This document shows positions 8,596-17,518 of a stretch of DNA of 64,000 bases, in pieces; the first letter of the stretch is position 1, and each line of letters opens with the position of its first letter. Position numbers and translations under genes: made by a program. Location of the stretch: the NCBI GenBank assembly GCA_947258655.1, contig CAMYJD010000002.1, positions 1-64,000 of the forward strand, read 5' to 3'. Origin of the DNA: an uncultured Gammaproteobacteria bacterium. Its GTDB lineage: Bacteria; Pseudomonadota; Gammaproteobacteria; JAADHQ01. The notes below the pieces were generated by a model, which was given only the letters and a program-made list of their open reading frames with translations, did not search any database and was not told where the DNA came from.

Positions 8596-9897
8596 ATGTT
8601 TGAATTGCAGGTTACGCCTTTTGTTCCCGGCATCGCTCGTGGCATCCTGTGTCGCGGGATCATTGAGTCGCGCGATAGTATTCTGATCGTGACGCATGGG
8701 GAACTGAAAATCTTTGAATCCCGACCCGCAGGATTCGTAGTGGTAGATGGCGCGCCGTTCTCTCATCCGATGATCCGTCTGTTCGGTCTTGGTATCCCCA
8801 CCGTAATGGTTTCAGCTGCTGCTGCAATGAAACTGGAAGAAGGCAGGGAAGTTATTGTAGATGGTGCTCGAGGCAGTATTATCTGGCCAGCGGCATCTTA
8901 TACGTTTCCTGAGGATACGACCGAAGTGCCAGTGGTCAGCGAAGCACCAGCGACAGCAGATAGTGTTCAGATTGCGCTGCGTGCCAGCGCCTCCGGTGAT
9001 GAGACTGTGGTTCACGCAGTGGAGAAAGGCGCCTCGGCTATTGGTCTTGTGGGTTCCGAATTCCTGATTCCGGAAGACGGCCGGCTGCCCGATACTGCTT
9101 TCTATAAAAATGTACTGGGTAGGCTTTGCAACATTGCCTGGTCTCTGCCGGTGACAGTACGTTTGTTGGACCTTGCCGTGGACAAGCCGCCACCCTGGTT
9201 GGAGCCCGTGGCCGGTATGATGGGAACATTGGGCCCTGCAGGGCCCACGACGATATGACCGCGAACCGATACGAAGCGTGTTCCATGCGCAGCTGGATGC
9301 CGTGGCAACACTCACAGAACATTACGATACTGGCCTGTTGATACCTTATATCGTTCACATAGAGGAGTTCTGTCATTGGCGCGACGAAATCGAACAGCGC
9401 ATTGATCAAAACATTTCGATCGATGTTATGGTCGAGACGCCAGCGGCGATAATGGCAATGCCGGACTGGTTTGATGTTGCCGATTTTGTTTCAATCGGCT
9501 GCAATGATCTGATGCAGTGCCTGTTCGCTGCAGACCGTGACCTGCCCGTACTGCGAGGATTTTTGGATCCTATGCCCCAGTACTGTTCCGCTTTCTACGC
9601 CAGGCGGCCGAGGGGGCAGGTGACAATCTGGATAAGGTTCAGCTCTGCGGTCTATTATCCCAGATACCTGGTGTATTACCTATGCTGTTAGGCATGGGTT
9701 TTACAAACCTCTCGGTTGAGCCGATGATGATTCCCTATCTGGCCACTAAAACATCCGCGACGAGCTTGTCACAGGCGCAGACAATTGCGAGCCAGGTTTG
9801 TGCCGCGGAGGATAGCCGCGAGATGCGTGAACTCCTCGGTTTGCCCATAACCGGAGTGGAATTGACATACATCGTTGATCAGTCAGCACAAAATTGA
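8596..9897 (+). pseudogene. PEP-utilising enzyme (PtsI/PpsA-like), interrupted by two frameshifts
   Basis: Three consecutive frames join into one protein of about 434 residues. The first part (8596 to about 9245) has the swivelling phosphohistidine domain (GAPFSHPMIRLFGLGIPTVMV) and the start of the PEP-binding barrel. The second (about 9242-9570) has the barrel segments IDVMVETPAAIM and SIGCNDLMQC. The third (about 9571-9897) has LFRFLRQAAEG, VQLCGLLSQIPG and LLGMGFTNLSVEP. The shifts compensate: one extra base near 9235-9245 and one missing near 9570. The protein is shorter than PtsI and lacks its N-terminal HPr-binding part. The substitution of Cys for Thr in SIGTND and loss of the usual CGE motif suggest a divergent function. 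Either it is a pseudogene or the consensus has errors. Confidence 0.75.
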
Positions 9898-10006
9898 TGC
9901 GAACAGGCTGCATCATACTGATAAAAACCGGACTCTGGCCTGGCTACTGAATAAGGGGCGATATTTACGCAAACAGCTCGTTGAGCGAAAAAAGGAACTG
10001 TTGTGA
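9875..10006 (+). CDS. Possible small basic protein between the PEP enzyme and endonuclease V
   Basis: A 43-codon frame from TTG 9875 to TGA 10004, overlapping the end of the PEP-enzyme frame. The predicted product is basic and looks protein-like (RTLAWLLNKGRYLRKQLVER). There is no clear ribosome site. It could also be a displaced C-terminal extension of the preceding interrupted gene. Weak call. Confidence 0.28.
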   Translation: MISQHKIDANRLHHTDKNRTLAWLLNKGRYLRKQLVERKKELL

Positions 10007-10027
10007 ATAATAGTGTGACACTAAAAT

Positions 10028-10543
10028 ATGATACTGGCAGTAGATGTTGATTATAGAGATAGTTGTGCTTACGCCGCTGGCCTAAGCTTCGATGCCTGGA
10101 ATGACAGTATCGAGAAAGCAAGCTTTGTGAGCCGTCTCGATTATGTAAATGAATATGTACCCGGGCAGTTTTACCAGCGGGAATTGCCAGCTCTTCTGGC
10201 ATTGATTGCAGAACACAAACTGGATCCTGAATATATTGTTATTGATGGATTCGTGTTCCTGGATGCTGAATGCAGGCCCGGCCTGGGTAAATACCTGTAT
10301 GACGCACTGAATCAAAAGCCAGTTATTATCGGTGTTGCAAAAAGACCCTTTAAAGGCATACCAGCAACTTGTGAGGTATACCGGGGATCGAGTAGCAGGC
10401 CGCTATATGTAACGAGTGTTGGCGTAACTCTTGATCAGGCAAAGCTATTTATTCAATCCATGCATGGTGATTACAGGATTCCTGACCTGTTAAAAAAAGT
10501 TGATCAGATATGCAGGGAATCGAAAACCAGATTCGCTCAATAG
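10028..10543 (+). CDS. nfi: Endonuclease V-like protein, short form
   Basis: 171 residues; typical endonuclease V is about 220. Recognisable family segments in order: ILAVDVDYRD (first metal Asp), YVPGQFYQRELPALL (the conserved Glu in FxxRE), EYIVIDGFVFLDAE (second Asp, in the DG motif) and PVIIGVAKRPF. The enzyme family cuts DNA near deaminated bases such as hypoxanthine and starts repair. Compared with well-studied members, the DGxG-H-PR segment is altered and the C-terminal basic end with the catalytic His is not evident, so full activity is uncertain. ATG 10028 is the only reasonable start; the ribosome site is weak. Confidence 0.78.
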   Translation: MILAVDVDYRDSCAYAAGLSFDAWNDSIEKASFVSRLDYVNEYVPGQFYQRELPALLALIAEHKLDPEYIVIDGFVFLDAECRPGLGKYLYDALNQKPVIIGVAKRPFKGIPATCEVYRGSSSRPLYVTSVGVTLDQAKLFIQSMHGDYRIPDLLKKVDQICRESKTRFAQ

Positions 10544-11244
10544 CTAGTGGTGCTCAATTAGATCACTGTCTGCCGTTCTGGCTTATAGGGGATCTGATTG
10601 TTAATAATTATTGATTGAAGCCAAAAAAGGGGGGGCATTTTTCAATCCTGGATTAAAATTTTTACGATCCTTATGGGTGTCTTTCAGTTTGTTACGGCGA
10701 GCAAATAATAACTACATGTATTTAAAGGATTAATAATTTTAGCTAAGGATCTAAATTTTCATAAATTCTTATATTTCAATTAAATATAGCCATACTCAAA
10801 TATGCCAATAATCCTTGATAATATCCTTTGTTTTTTTATGTTTATGGTTATGAAATTATTGCTTAGATCTATACAGCTGTAACACATATCTATAAATTCA
10901 ATTAGTTAGCATATCGTCGACTGATTTTGCTATGTCATTAGATGACAAAATGGTAATATTTCGCTCTGAAAGTACTGTTCATAAAAAAGTAAAAAATTTC
11001 TGTGAATCAATGAATATCAATAAGTTTGAGCCAGCATTGTAGTGAAACTGTAACATTTTATGTCCACTATAGTGACCCTGACTGGCGGGGACACATTTTC
11101 CGATACGGATGACAGTAGCGGGTGTTTTCGATTAGGGATTGAATGTCGCTGGTCAACATGGAAAATGCTCGGCTAAAAACAGGCATCATGTTTGTTTATA
11201 GACGACGATTAATTCACTGAAAAATAAAATTTTTGGAGGCATAT
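10544..11244 (+). promoter_or_regulatory. AT-rich upstream region of the pst operon, with inverted repeat
   Basis: 700 bases without a convincing gene. It contains the perfect inverted repeat TGTCAT-TAG-ATGACA at 10933-10947 and a CTGTAACATTTTATGTCC stretch near 11049. Either could belong to phosphate-responsive control of pstS, but neither is a clean Pho box (CTGTCAT direct repeats with 11-base spacing). GGAGG at 11235-11239 is the pstS ribosome site. Confidence 0.3.
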
Positions 11245-12399
11245 ATGTCAACGCGCCAGATTCTTGCGTCTGTAGGACTAGCGGGAGCACTTTCGGCGGC
11301 TGTGATTACAGGGGCTCATGCAGCATCTGCACGTGATCACATCTCCATTGTGGGTTCCTCTACAGTTTATCCATTTGCTACTGTTGTGGTTGAGCAGTTC
11401 GGTAAAACTACCAGCTTTAAAACACCCAAGGTTGAATCTACTGGTTCAGGTGGTGGCTTGAAGTTGTTCTGTGCCGGTGTTGGTGTTCAACACCCTGATA
11501 TCACCAATGCATCACGTCGCATCAAATCTTCAGAAGTAAAGATGTGTGAGAAGAATGGTGTTAAGGGCATCATTGAAGTCAAGATTGGTTACGATGGTAT
11601 TGCCATCGCAAACTCAAAGAAGGCTACTCAATTCAAGCTCTCTCGTAAGGATATCTTCCTTGCCCTGGCCCTCAAGATCCCCGGTCCGGACGGCAAGCTG
11701 ATTAACAATCCTCACAAGACCTGGAAAGACGTCAATCCAAGTCTGCCGAATACCAAGATTGAAGTGCTGGGTCCTCCTCCGACTTCCGGTACCCGTGATG
11801 CATTCAACGAGCTGGCCATGGGTGGCGGTGCCAAGAAAATCGCTGACCTGAAGAAGCTCCGTGGCTTAGCGCAAGGGTCTCCAGAAATCAAGACATTGAT
11901 GGAGAAGCTGGGTATCCCGATGAGTGTCTATACCGCCTATGAGCAGAAAAAAGGCAAGGCTCCGAAGGGTAAGGACATCTTCAAGCAGGCTGCCTATGCG
12001 ATCCGTGAAGACGGTGCGTTCATCGAAGCCGGCGAAAATGACAACCTGATCGTACAGAAACTCGAAGCCAACCCTAATGCACTGGGTGTATTCGGATTCA
12101 GCTTCCTGGATCAGAACCTCGATAAGGTCCAGGGTTCTATCGTAGACGGTGTTGCACCTTCATTCGACACGATTGCAGATAATACCTATCCGATCTCCCG
12201 TCCTTTGTTCTTCTATGTCAAGAAGGCGCACGTTGGTGTGATTCCGGGCATGGCTGAATACCTGGCCGAATTCACCAGTGACAAGGCATGGGGTGATGAA
12301 GGTTATCTGTCAGAACGCGGTTTGATTCCGATGCCGACGGCTGAACGTGCCAAGTTCGCCAAGGACGCCAAGAATCTGACGTCGTTGATGATGAAGTAA
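11245..12399 (+). CDS. pstS: Phosphate ABC transporter substrate-binding protein PstS
   Basis: 384 residues from ATG 11245, five bases after GGAGG; the TTG 11233 lies within the ribosome site. A Sec signal ends near GAHAASA. The mature start ISIVGSSTVYPFATVVVEQF and the TGSGGGLKLFC segment form part of the phosphate-binding pocket of PstS proteins, as does the later PPTSGTRDAF motif. It binds inorganic phosphate in the periplasm and delivers it to PstCA. It heads the complete operon pstS-pstC-pstA-pstB-phoU. A stable hairpin after the gene may set its higher expression relative to the membrane subunits. Confidence 0.96.
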   Translation: MSTRQILASVGLAGALSAAVITGAHAASARDHISIVGSSTVYPFATVVVEQFGKTTSFKTPKVESTGSGGGLKLFCAGVGVQHPDITNASRRIKSSEVKMCEKNGVKGIIEVKIGYDGIAIANSKKATQFKLSRKDIFLALALKIPGPDGKLINNPHKTWKDVNPSLPNTKIEVLGPPPTSGTRDAFNELAMGGGAKKIADLKKLRGLAQGSPEIKTLMEKLGIPMSVYTAYEQKKGKAPKGKDIFKQAAYAIREDGAFIEAGENDNLIVQKLEANPNALGVFGFSFLDQNLDKVQGSIVDGVAPSFDTIADNTYPISRPLFFYVKKAHVGVIPGMAEYLAEFTSDKAWGDEGYLSERGLIPMPTAERAKFAKDAKNLTSLMMK

Positions 12400-12436
12400 A
12401 TGCTATTGAGCATTTAGTGAAATACTATTAAAGTAT

Positions 12437-12460
12437 CAGCGGTCGGGAATCCGGCCGCTG
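12437..12460 (+). terminator. Intercistronic hairpin between pstS and pstC
   Basis: A ten-base GC-rich stem (CAGCGGTCGG / CCGGCCGCTG, one G-U pair) with a GAAT loop, followed by a weak TGCTTTAAT tract. Probably a partial terminator or RNA-stability element rather than a full stop, since pstC follows at once. Confidence 0.6.
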
Positions 12461-12496
12461 TGCTTTAATATCTTGAGTTTTTAATGTGGTGCGGGT

Positions 12497-13765
12497 ATGC
12501 AATTGTCCATTCTGGTAATAGTGCTTCTGGCCTTGTCTTCCATGGCTTTTTATATGGGGAAAAAGCGTGCATTTCAGGTAGCCCAGGGCAAAATCAGAAA
12601 CCTGCATTCACTACCGGCCTATTATGGGCTGTATACAGCGATCTGGTGCGGGATACCTGCGCTCATTATTTTCGGAGTCTGGATCGCTTTCGAACCTGCC
12701 CTTATTACCCATCTTGTCGATTTACGGGCTGCTGCTGATCACTACCTCGATCTGGTGAGCACCAGCCATGCCGCGTTAACAATCGTCGTCTTGTCACTGG
12801 CCATAGGCGCCGGTGCCTTTACACTGACCCGGATCAGGGCCCAGCAACGCGCGCGAAATACTGTTGAGAGTATCCTGACAGCGATACTGATATTCTGCTC
12901 CAGTGTAGCAATACTGACAACGCTCGGTATTGTGCTTTCGGTATTATTCGAGTCGATACGCTTTTTCCAGGAGATACCGATAAGCTCTTTTCTGTTTGGC
13001 CTGGAATGGAGCCCGCAAACGGCCATCCGTGAAGACCAGGTGGGCTCTTCCGGGGCCTTCGGAGCTGTACCGTTGTTTGCCGGCACGATGCTGATATCAT
13101 TTATTGCCATGCTTGTTGCCGTACCGATTGGATTACTGTCAGCAATATACCTTTCGGAATATTCAGGGCCGAAGTTCAGGGCCATAGCAAAGCCCCTGCT
13201 GGAGATTCTGGCCGGTATACCCACCGTTGTGTATGGCTTTTTTGCCGCGCTGATTGTAGCCCCCGCCATTCGTGACGCGGGCGGTTTCATTGGCCTGGAT
13301 GTGGCCTCGGAGAGTGCCCTTGCAGCGGGCCTGGTCATGGGGATCATGATCATCCCGTTTGTATCATCACTGTCCGATGACGTGATCAATGCTGTACCAC
13401 AGTCGATGCGCGATGGCGCCTATGGTCTGGGTGCAACCCAGGCTGAAACCATTCGCAAGGTCATTTTCCCTGCAGCCCTGCCGGGTATTGTGGGTGGTGT
13501 TCTGTTGGCGGTTTCGCGTGCGATAGGCGAAACAATGATCGTGGTTATGGCTGCCGGCCTGTCGGCAAACCTTACGGCTAATCCGCTTGAGGCGGTTACC
13601 ACGGTGACGGTACAGATTGTTACGTTGTTGACAGGGGACCAGGAGTTCGACAGTGCCAAAACGCTGGCCGCATTTGCACTGGGTCTGATGTTGTTTGTTA
13701 CAACACTGGTGTTGAATGTCATTGCGCTTCACGTGGTGCGTAAATATCGAGAACAATATGAGTAA
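12497..13765 (+). CDS. pstC: Phosphate ABC transporter permease PstC (long form)
   Basis: 422 residues, longer than the roughly 320 of E. coli PstC. The N-terminal part has two extra membrane helices (residues 3-20 and about 38-60) and a spacer. The permease core has the binding-protein-dependent motif (GIPTVVYGFFAALIVAPAIR; EAA-type loop DGAYGLGATQAETIRKVIFP). It forms the inner-membrane channel with PstA. It overlaps pstA by 8 bases, so translation is coupled. The extended N-terminus is known from many environmental proteobacteria. Confidence 0.93.
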   Translation: MQLSILVIVLLALSSMAFYMGKKRAFQVAQGKIRNLHSLPAYYGLYTAIWCGIPALIIFGVWIAFEPALITHLVDLRAAADHYLDLVSTSHAALTIVVLSLAIGAGAFTLTRIRAQQRARNTVESILTAILIFCSSVAILTTLGIVLSVLFESIRFFQEIPISSFLFGLEWSPQTAIREDQVGSSGAFGAVPLFAGTMLISFIAMLVAVPIGLLSAIYLSEYSGPKFRAIAKPLLEILAGIPTVVYGFFAALIVAPAIRDAGGFIGLDVASESALAAGLVMGIMIIPFVSSLSDDVINAVPQSMRDGAYGLGATQAETIRKVIFPAALPGIVGGVLLAVSRAIGETMIVVMAAGLSANLTANPLEAVTTVTVQIVTLLTGDQEFDSAKTLAAFALGLMLFVTTLVLNVIALHVVRKYREQYE

Positions 13766-15065
13766 TACAGCCTCAAAATCCGGGAACAAGGCGAGAACAA
13801 TCGATATTGTTTATGCCGGCTTGCGCAAACGTAAGGCTGCTGAACGCCGTTTCCAGTTATATGGCAAACTGGCTATAGGCCTTGGATTACTCTTTCTGTC
13901 CTTGCTTTTCGGAAGTATCGTGGCCAATGGCTATACCGCGTTTGTGCAAACCTATATGCAAATCGAGGTTTATATCGATCCTGACAGGATTGATCCTGAA
14001 GGCAAAAGAGAAGTAAAGGAACTCTCGCGCGCGGATTATGGGGGTCTGGTCAAGGCTACATTACGGGACATGTTCCCGGAAGTACAATCGCGCCGGGAGA
14101 AAAGGCAGCTGTACAGGTTGGTCAGTACCGGAGCCAGTTATCAGATCCGGGAGCAGGTCCTTCAAAATCCGGATCTCATAGGCCAGAAGATTTCATTGTG
14201 GGTGCCAGCGGATGATGAAATTGATATGTTAATGAAGGGACATATCGATCGCAAATCAGCGGAAGAAGACCGTCGTGTCAAGGATAATCAGATCGCCTGG
14301 GTGGATAGACTGCTTAGTGAAGGACGTATCGAGAAACGCTTTAATACTATATTTTTCACTGCCGGTGATTCACGCGATCCGGAACTGGCCGGTATCTGGG
14401 GAGCGGCATCCGGCTCGTTCTTTACATTGATTGTGACCCTGTTACTTTCATTTCCTATTGGTGTTGCGGCTGCGGTTTATCTGGAAGAGTTTGCACCGCG
14501 CAACAAGTTTACCGATCTTATAGAAGTGAACATCAATAACCTCGCAGCCGTGCCTTCCATTGTATTTGGTTTGCTGGGCCTTGCGGTATTTATCAACTTC
14601 TTTGGCATGCCGCGTTCGGCACCGATTGTCGGTGGCCTGGTGCTGACATTGATGACACTGCCTACAATCATTATCGCCAGCCGCGCAGCGCTGAAATCGG
14701 TTCCGCCATCAATTCGTGAGGCTGCGCTGGGCATTGGCGCATCACCGATGCAGACTGTGATCTATCACGTATTACCGCTGGCCATGCCCGGTATGCTGAC
14801 CGGTACCATCATAGGTATGGCACAGGCCCTGGGCGAAAGCGCCCCGCTGTTGATGATCGGTATGGTTGCATTTATAGTTGATATCCCCCAGGGTGCCTTT
14901 GATCCATCCACGGTGCTGCCTGTACAGATTTACCTGTGGGCTGATAGCCCCGAACGGGCATTTGTGGAACGTACATCCGCGGCAATTATGGTATTATTAG
15001 GCTTCCTGATTACGATGAATGCCCTGGCAGTCATGTTGCGTAAACGATTCGAACGGCGCTGGTAA
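13758..15065 (+). CDS. pstA: Phosphate ABC transporter permease PstA (long form)
   Basis: 435 residues from ATG 13758, which overlaps the pstC stop by 8 bases; upstream in-frame starts lie deep in pstC and were rejected. After one membrane helix (about residues 34-58) a region of about 140 charged residues precedes the permease core ([53 protein letters not shown]). The inserted region probably lies in the periplasm and is absent from the short E. coli-type PstA. It pairs with PstC. Confidence 0.93.
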   Translation: MSNTASKSGNKARTIDIVYAGLRKRKAAERRFQLYGKLAIGLGLLFLSLLFGSIVANGYTAFVQTYMQIEVYIDPDRIDPEGKREVKELSRADYGGLVKATLRDMFPEVQSRREKRQLYRLVSTGASYQIREQVLQNPDLIGQKISLWVPADDEIDMLMKGHIDRKSAEEDRRVKDNQIAWVDRLLSEGRIEKRFNTIFFTAGDSRDPELAGIWGAASGSFFTLIVTLLLSFPIGVAAAVYLEEFAPRNKFTDLIEVNINNLAAVPSIVFGLLGLAVFINFFGMPRSAPIVGGLVLTLMTLPTIIIASRAALKSVPPSIREAALGIGASPMQTVIYHVLPLAMPGMLTGTIIGMAQALGESAPLLMIGMVAFIVDIPQGAFDPSTVLPVQIYLWADSPERAFVERTSAAIMVLLGFLITMNALAVMLRKRFERRW

Positions 15066-15103
15066 ATACGCTTTATAAGTCTGACACGATAGTGAGTGTT
15101 ACT

Positions 15104-15988
15104 ATGGAAACAATTGACGAGTCTGAAGTTAGTGAGATAAACGATGCTGGAGTGACAGATCCTGTTAAAGTGGGACACACGGCAATGGTTGATCGGGATA
15201 ATCGCACTACAATAGGCGAAATTCTGGTTGATAACCCACGTATGAGTTGTCGCGATGTCAATGTCTACTACGGTGACAATCATGCCATTCATGATGTCAG
15301 TCTGGATATTGGCCGTAATGAAGTCATCGCCATGATCGGACCGTCAGGTTGTGGCAAATCCACTTTCCTGCGCTGCCTCAATCGCATGAATGACACCATC
15401 GATATTTGTAAAGTCACCGGAACAATTACCCTGGACGACGAGGATATTAACAGTAAGAAAATCGATGTCGTACCGCTACGTGCCCAGGTCAGCATGGTAT
15501 TCCAGAAGCCCAATCCATTCCCAAAATCCATCTATGAAAATGTCGCCTTTGGTCCGCGTATTCATGGTCTCGCAAATAACAAAACGGAACTTGATGAAAT
15601 AGTCGTCACCAGTCTGAAGAAGGCGGGATTGTGGGATGAGGTCAAGGATCGTATGGATCAGCCGGGTACCGGTCTGTCAGGTGGTCAACAGCAGCGGCTC
15701 TGTATAGCACGTACGATTGCTGTTGGTCCGGAAGTCATCCTGATGGACGAACCGTGTTCTGCACTGGATCCTATCGCTACTGCAAAAATAGAGGATCTCA
15801 TCGATGAATTGCGTCAGCAATACACGATTTGTATTGTCACGCATTCCATGCAACAAGCTGCCCGAGTTTCGCAACGTACGGCCTATTTCCACCTGGGTGA
15901 TCTGATCGAGGTAGGTGATACCAATACAATATTCACTAACCCGAGACATAAGCTGACTGAGGACTATATTACTGGTCGTTTCGGTTAG
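15104..15988 (+). CDS. pstB: Phosphate ABC transporter ATP-binding protein PstB
   Basis: About 294 residues from ATG 15104; GTG 15092 in the same frame is an alternative, and neither has a strong ribosome site. Walker A is GPSGCGKST, the Q-loop region [19 protein letters not shown] is typical of PstB, the signature is [16 protein letters not shown] and Walker B is [13 protein letters not shown], followed by the H-loop THSMQQA. The first 45 or so residues form an acidic N-terminal extension before the ABC domain. It powers phosphate import with PstCA and, with PhoU, takes part in phosphate signalling. Confidence 0.95.
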   Translation: METIDESEVSEINDAGVTDPVKVGHTAMVDRDNRTTIGEILVDNPRMSCRDVNVYYGDNHAIHDVSLDIGRNEVIAMIGPSGCGKSTFLRCLNRMNDTIDICKVTGTITLDDEDINSKKIDVVPLRAQVSMVFQKPNPFPKSIYENVAFGPRIHGLANNKTELDEIVVTSLKKAGLWDEVKDRMDQPGTGLSGGQQQRLCIARTIAVGPEVILMDEPCSALDPIATAKIEDLIDELRQQYTICIVTHSMQQAARVSQRTAYFHLGDLIEVGDTNTIFTNPRHKLTEDYITGRFG

Positions 15989-16085
15989 TCGATATTACCC
16001 GCAGTTCGGTGTCACCCGCTATGCATCAGCAGTAGTAATAGGCCTCAAGTTCACCACCTATGCCTGATACCGAAAGGAGCCAAAT

Positions 16086-16841
16086 ATGCAGCAACCTACG
16101 GAAGGACATACAGTCGTCCGATATGATGGTGAATTAAACGGTCTGCATTTATTGATGCTCGAGATGGGTAGCCTGGTACTCGATCAGGTGCGCACTTCCC
16201 TGACAGCGCTGAAGAATGAGGATCTGGTTGCTGCCCGCCAGGTGCTGATACGTGAACACAAGGTAGATGATCTGGAGATCAAGGCGGATGATGAGATTGT
16301 ATCGGTCATTGCCCGTCGTGGACCGGTTGCACGGGATCTCCGTATTGTCATGGCATTTTCCAAGACCATTACCGACCTCGAACGGGTAGGCGATGAGGCG
16401 GCCCGTATTGCCAGTATCATCGAGGAAATGTATGAGACAGACCGCAGTCATCCAAGCGGGCAGCTGATGCGTGATGTACATCTGATGGGTGCGTTGGTTA
16501 CACATATGTTAGAGAAGGCTCTCGGTATTATCGATGGGCTAAATGCCGATGATGCCGAAGAAATTGCAAAGGGGCAGGTAGAGCTGGATGCAGAGTTTCG
16601 TTCCAGTTTACGCCGATTGACCACGTTTGTACTCGAGGATGCACGCAACGTTGGGCATGCAATCTATATTACCCTGATTATCAAGGCCCTCGAACGCATT
16701 GGCGATCATTCTCGCAATCTGGCGGAATATGTTGTCTATCTAATGAGTGGTGATGATATTCGTCATCAATTGAGACAACTGCAACCTGAAACTGGACCTG
16801 ATGACACGAATGATTTCGATGATAGGAATGAGGCGTTTTAG
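16086..16841 (+). CDS. phoU: Phosphate signalling protein PhoU
   Basis: 251 residues with a good AAAGGAG ribosome site. Two repeats of a three-helix bundle are visible, with the metal-binding E-x-x-x-D motif forms (DLERVGDEAARIA in the first repeat, ALERIGDHSRNLAEYVVYL in the second). PhoU links the transport state of PstSCAB to the PhoR kinase and damps the Pho response. No phoB/phoR genes lie in the window. It sits about 100 bases after pstB in the same direction. Confidence 0.95.
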   Translation: MQQPTEGHTVVRYDGELNGLHLLMLEMGSLVLDQVRTSLTALKNEDLVAARQVLIREHKVDDLEIKADDEIVSVIARRGPVARDLRIVMAFSKTITDLERVGDEAARIASIIEEMYETDRSHPSGQLMRDVHLMGALVTHMLEKALGIIDGLNADDAEEIAKGQVELDAEFRSSLRRLTTFVLEDARNVGHAIYITLIIKALERIGDHSRNLAEYVVYLMSGDDIRHQLRQLQPETGPDDTNDFDDRNEAF

Positions 16842-16849
16842 TAGGTCCA

Positions 16850-17059
16850 ATGATGCGATCAGAAGCTGATAATAAATCTGACTCCGCAAAGCAGCTTATT
16901 CACTGGGACGATCTGGACAAGGAACAGAAGACCACGCTTCTGGTCGAATATGGTTACTATCTGGATACGCTGCCACCAACATGTTCATTACAGTCAAAAA
17001 ATGAACGCTTTGCGCAGTGGCTGGCAGAGAAAAATATTTTCTATGCAGGCGTAAAGTAG
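16850..17059 (+). CDS. Small conserved-looking protein downstream of phoU
   Basis: 69 residues, starting 8 bases after the phoU stop, so probably the last gene of the pst operon. It is soluble and acidic at the N-terminus (HWDDLDKEQKTTLLVEYGYY), with a C-terminal RFAQWLAEKNIFYAG segment. I do not recognise a family. The tight spacing and protein-like composition support a real gene. Confidence 0.6.
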   Translation: MMRSEADNKSDSAKQLIHWDDLDKEQKTTLLVEYGYYLDTLPPTCSLQSKNERFAQWLAEKNIFYAGVK

Positions 17060-17221
17060 TATAACTCCAGCTCTTTTGTTTCAATAATCAAGCTATATTA
17101 TATTTCAGTTTACAATCCAGTCGTGTTGTTTTATCTGCGAGATGGCATCGCAAGCAGGCGAGGGATATATCGGTCATCATGTCATATTGCTTGGGTTGAA
17201 AATATAATTTCCTGCCAGTTT

Positions 17222-17389
17222 TTATTTATTGTGCTGTTTGATAAATTCCTGGATAAAGCGGCGGATTTCTCTGGCGGCACTGGTATCCATTTCGTCGCAC
17301 AGTTCAATAAACGTATCGCGATTTTTCCGGTTAATACGGATTACCAGTTGACTATCTTTTTTATTGGCCTTTTTACGTTTTTCTGCCAT
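17222..17389 (-). CDS. Small ribbon-helix-helix-like protein
   Basis: A 55-residue ORF read on the minus strand. It has a Lys-rich N-terminus (MAEKRKKANKKD), a beta-strand-like SQLVIRINR and two helices (RDTFIELCDEMDTSAAREI, then RRFIQEFIKQHNK). The order strand-helix-helix and the alternating hydrophobic strand fit CopG/MetJ-type DNA-binding proteins. It lies downstream of the HExxH gene in the same direction, 130 bases away. No toxin partner was found. Identification is from shape, not from a database. Confidence 0.55.
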   Translation of the reverse strand: MAEKRKKANKKDSQLVIRINRKNRDTFIELCDEMDTSAAREIRRFIQEFIKQHNK

Positions 17390-17518
17390 GGTTATGTCGC
17401 TTGGGCTTGTAGATTCTGTTTTGTTCTAATACGGACAAAGACGTGTATATTAGTAGTCTTCGTACTGAAGCGCAATTACGTTGACGATTTCTGTTGACAG
17501 GGTTGCGATCATGATTTT

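Noticed and set aside
11049-11066. CTGTAACATTTTATGTCC as a Pho box for pstS
   Set aside because: Only the first half resembles the consensus; the second half does not repeat it at 11-base spacing.
12742-13389. Long minus-strand ORF (215 codons) inside pstC
   Set aside because: Exact antisense shadow of a well-identified permease; its product is Ser/Arg-rich and low in family-like motifs.
17123-17497. 124-codon plus-strand ORF
   Set aside because: It is the shadow of the ribbon-helix-helix-like gene on the other strand, with a Phe/Cys-rich product.
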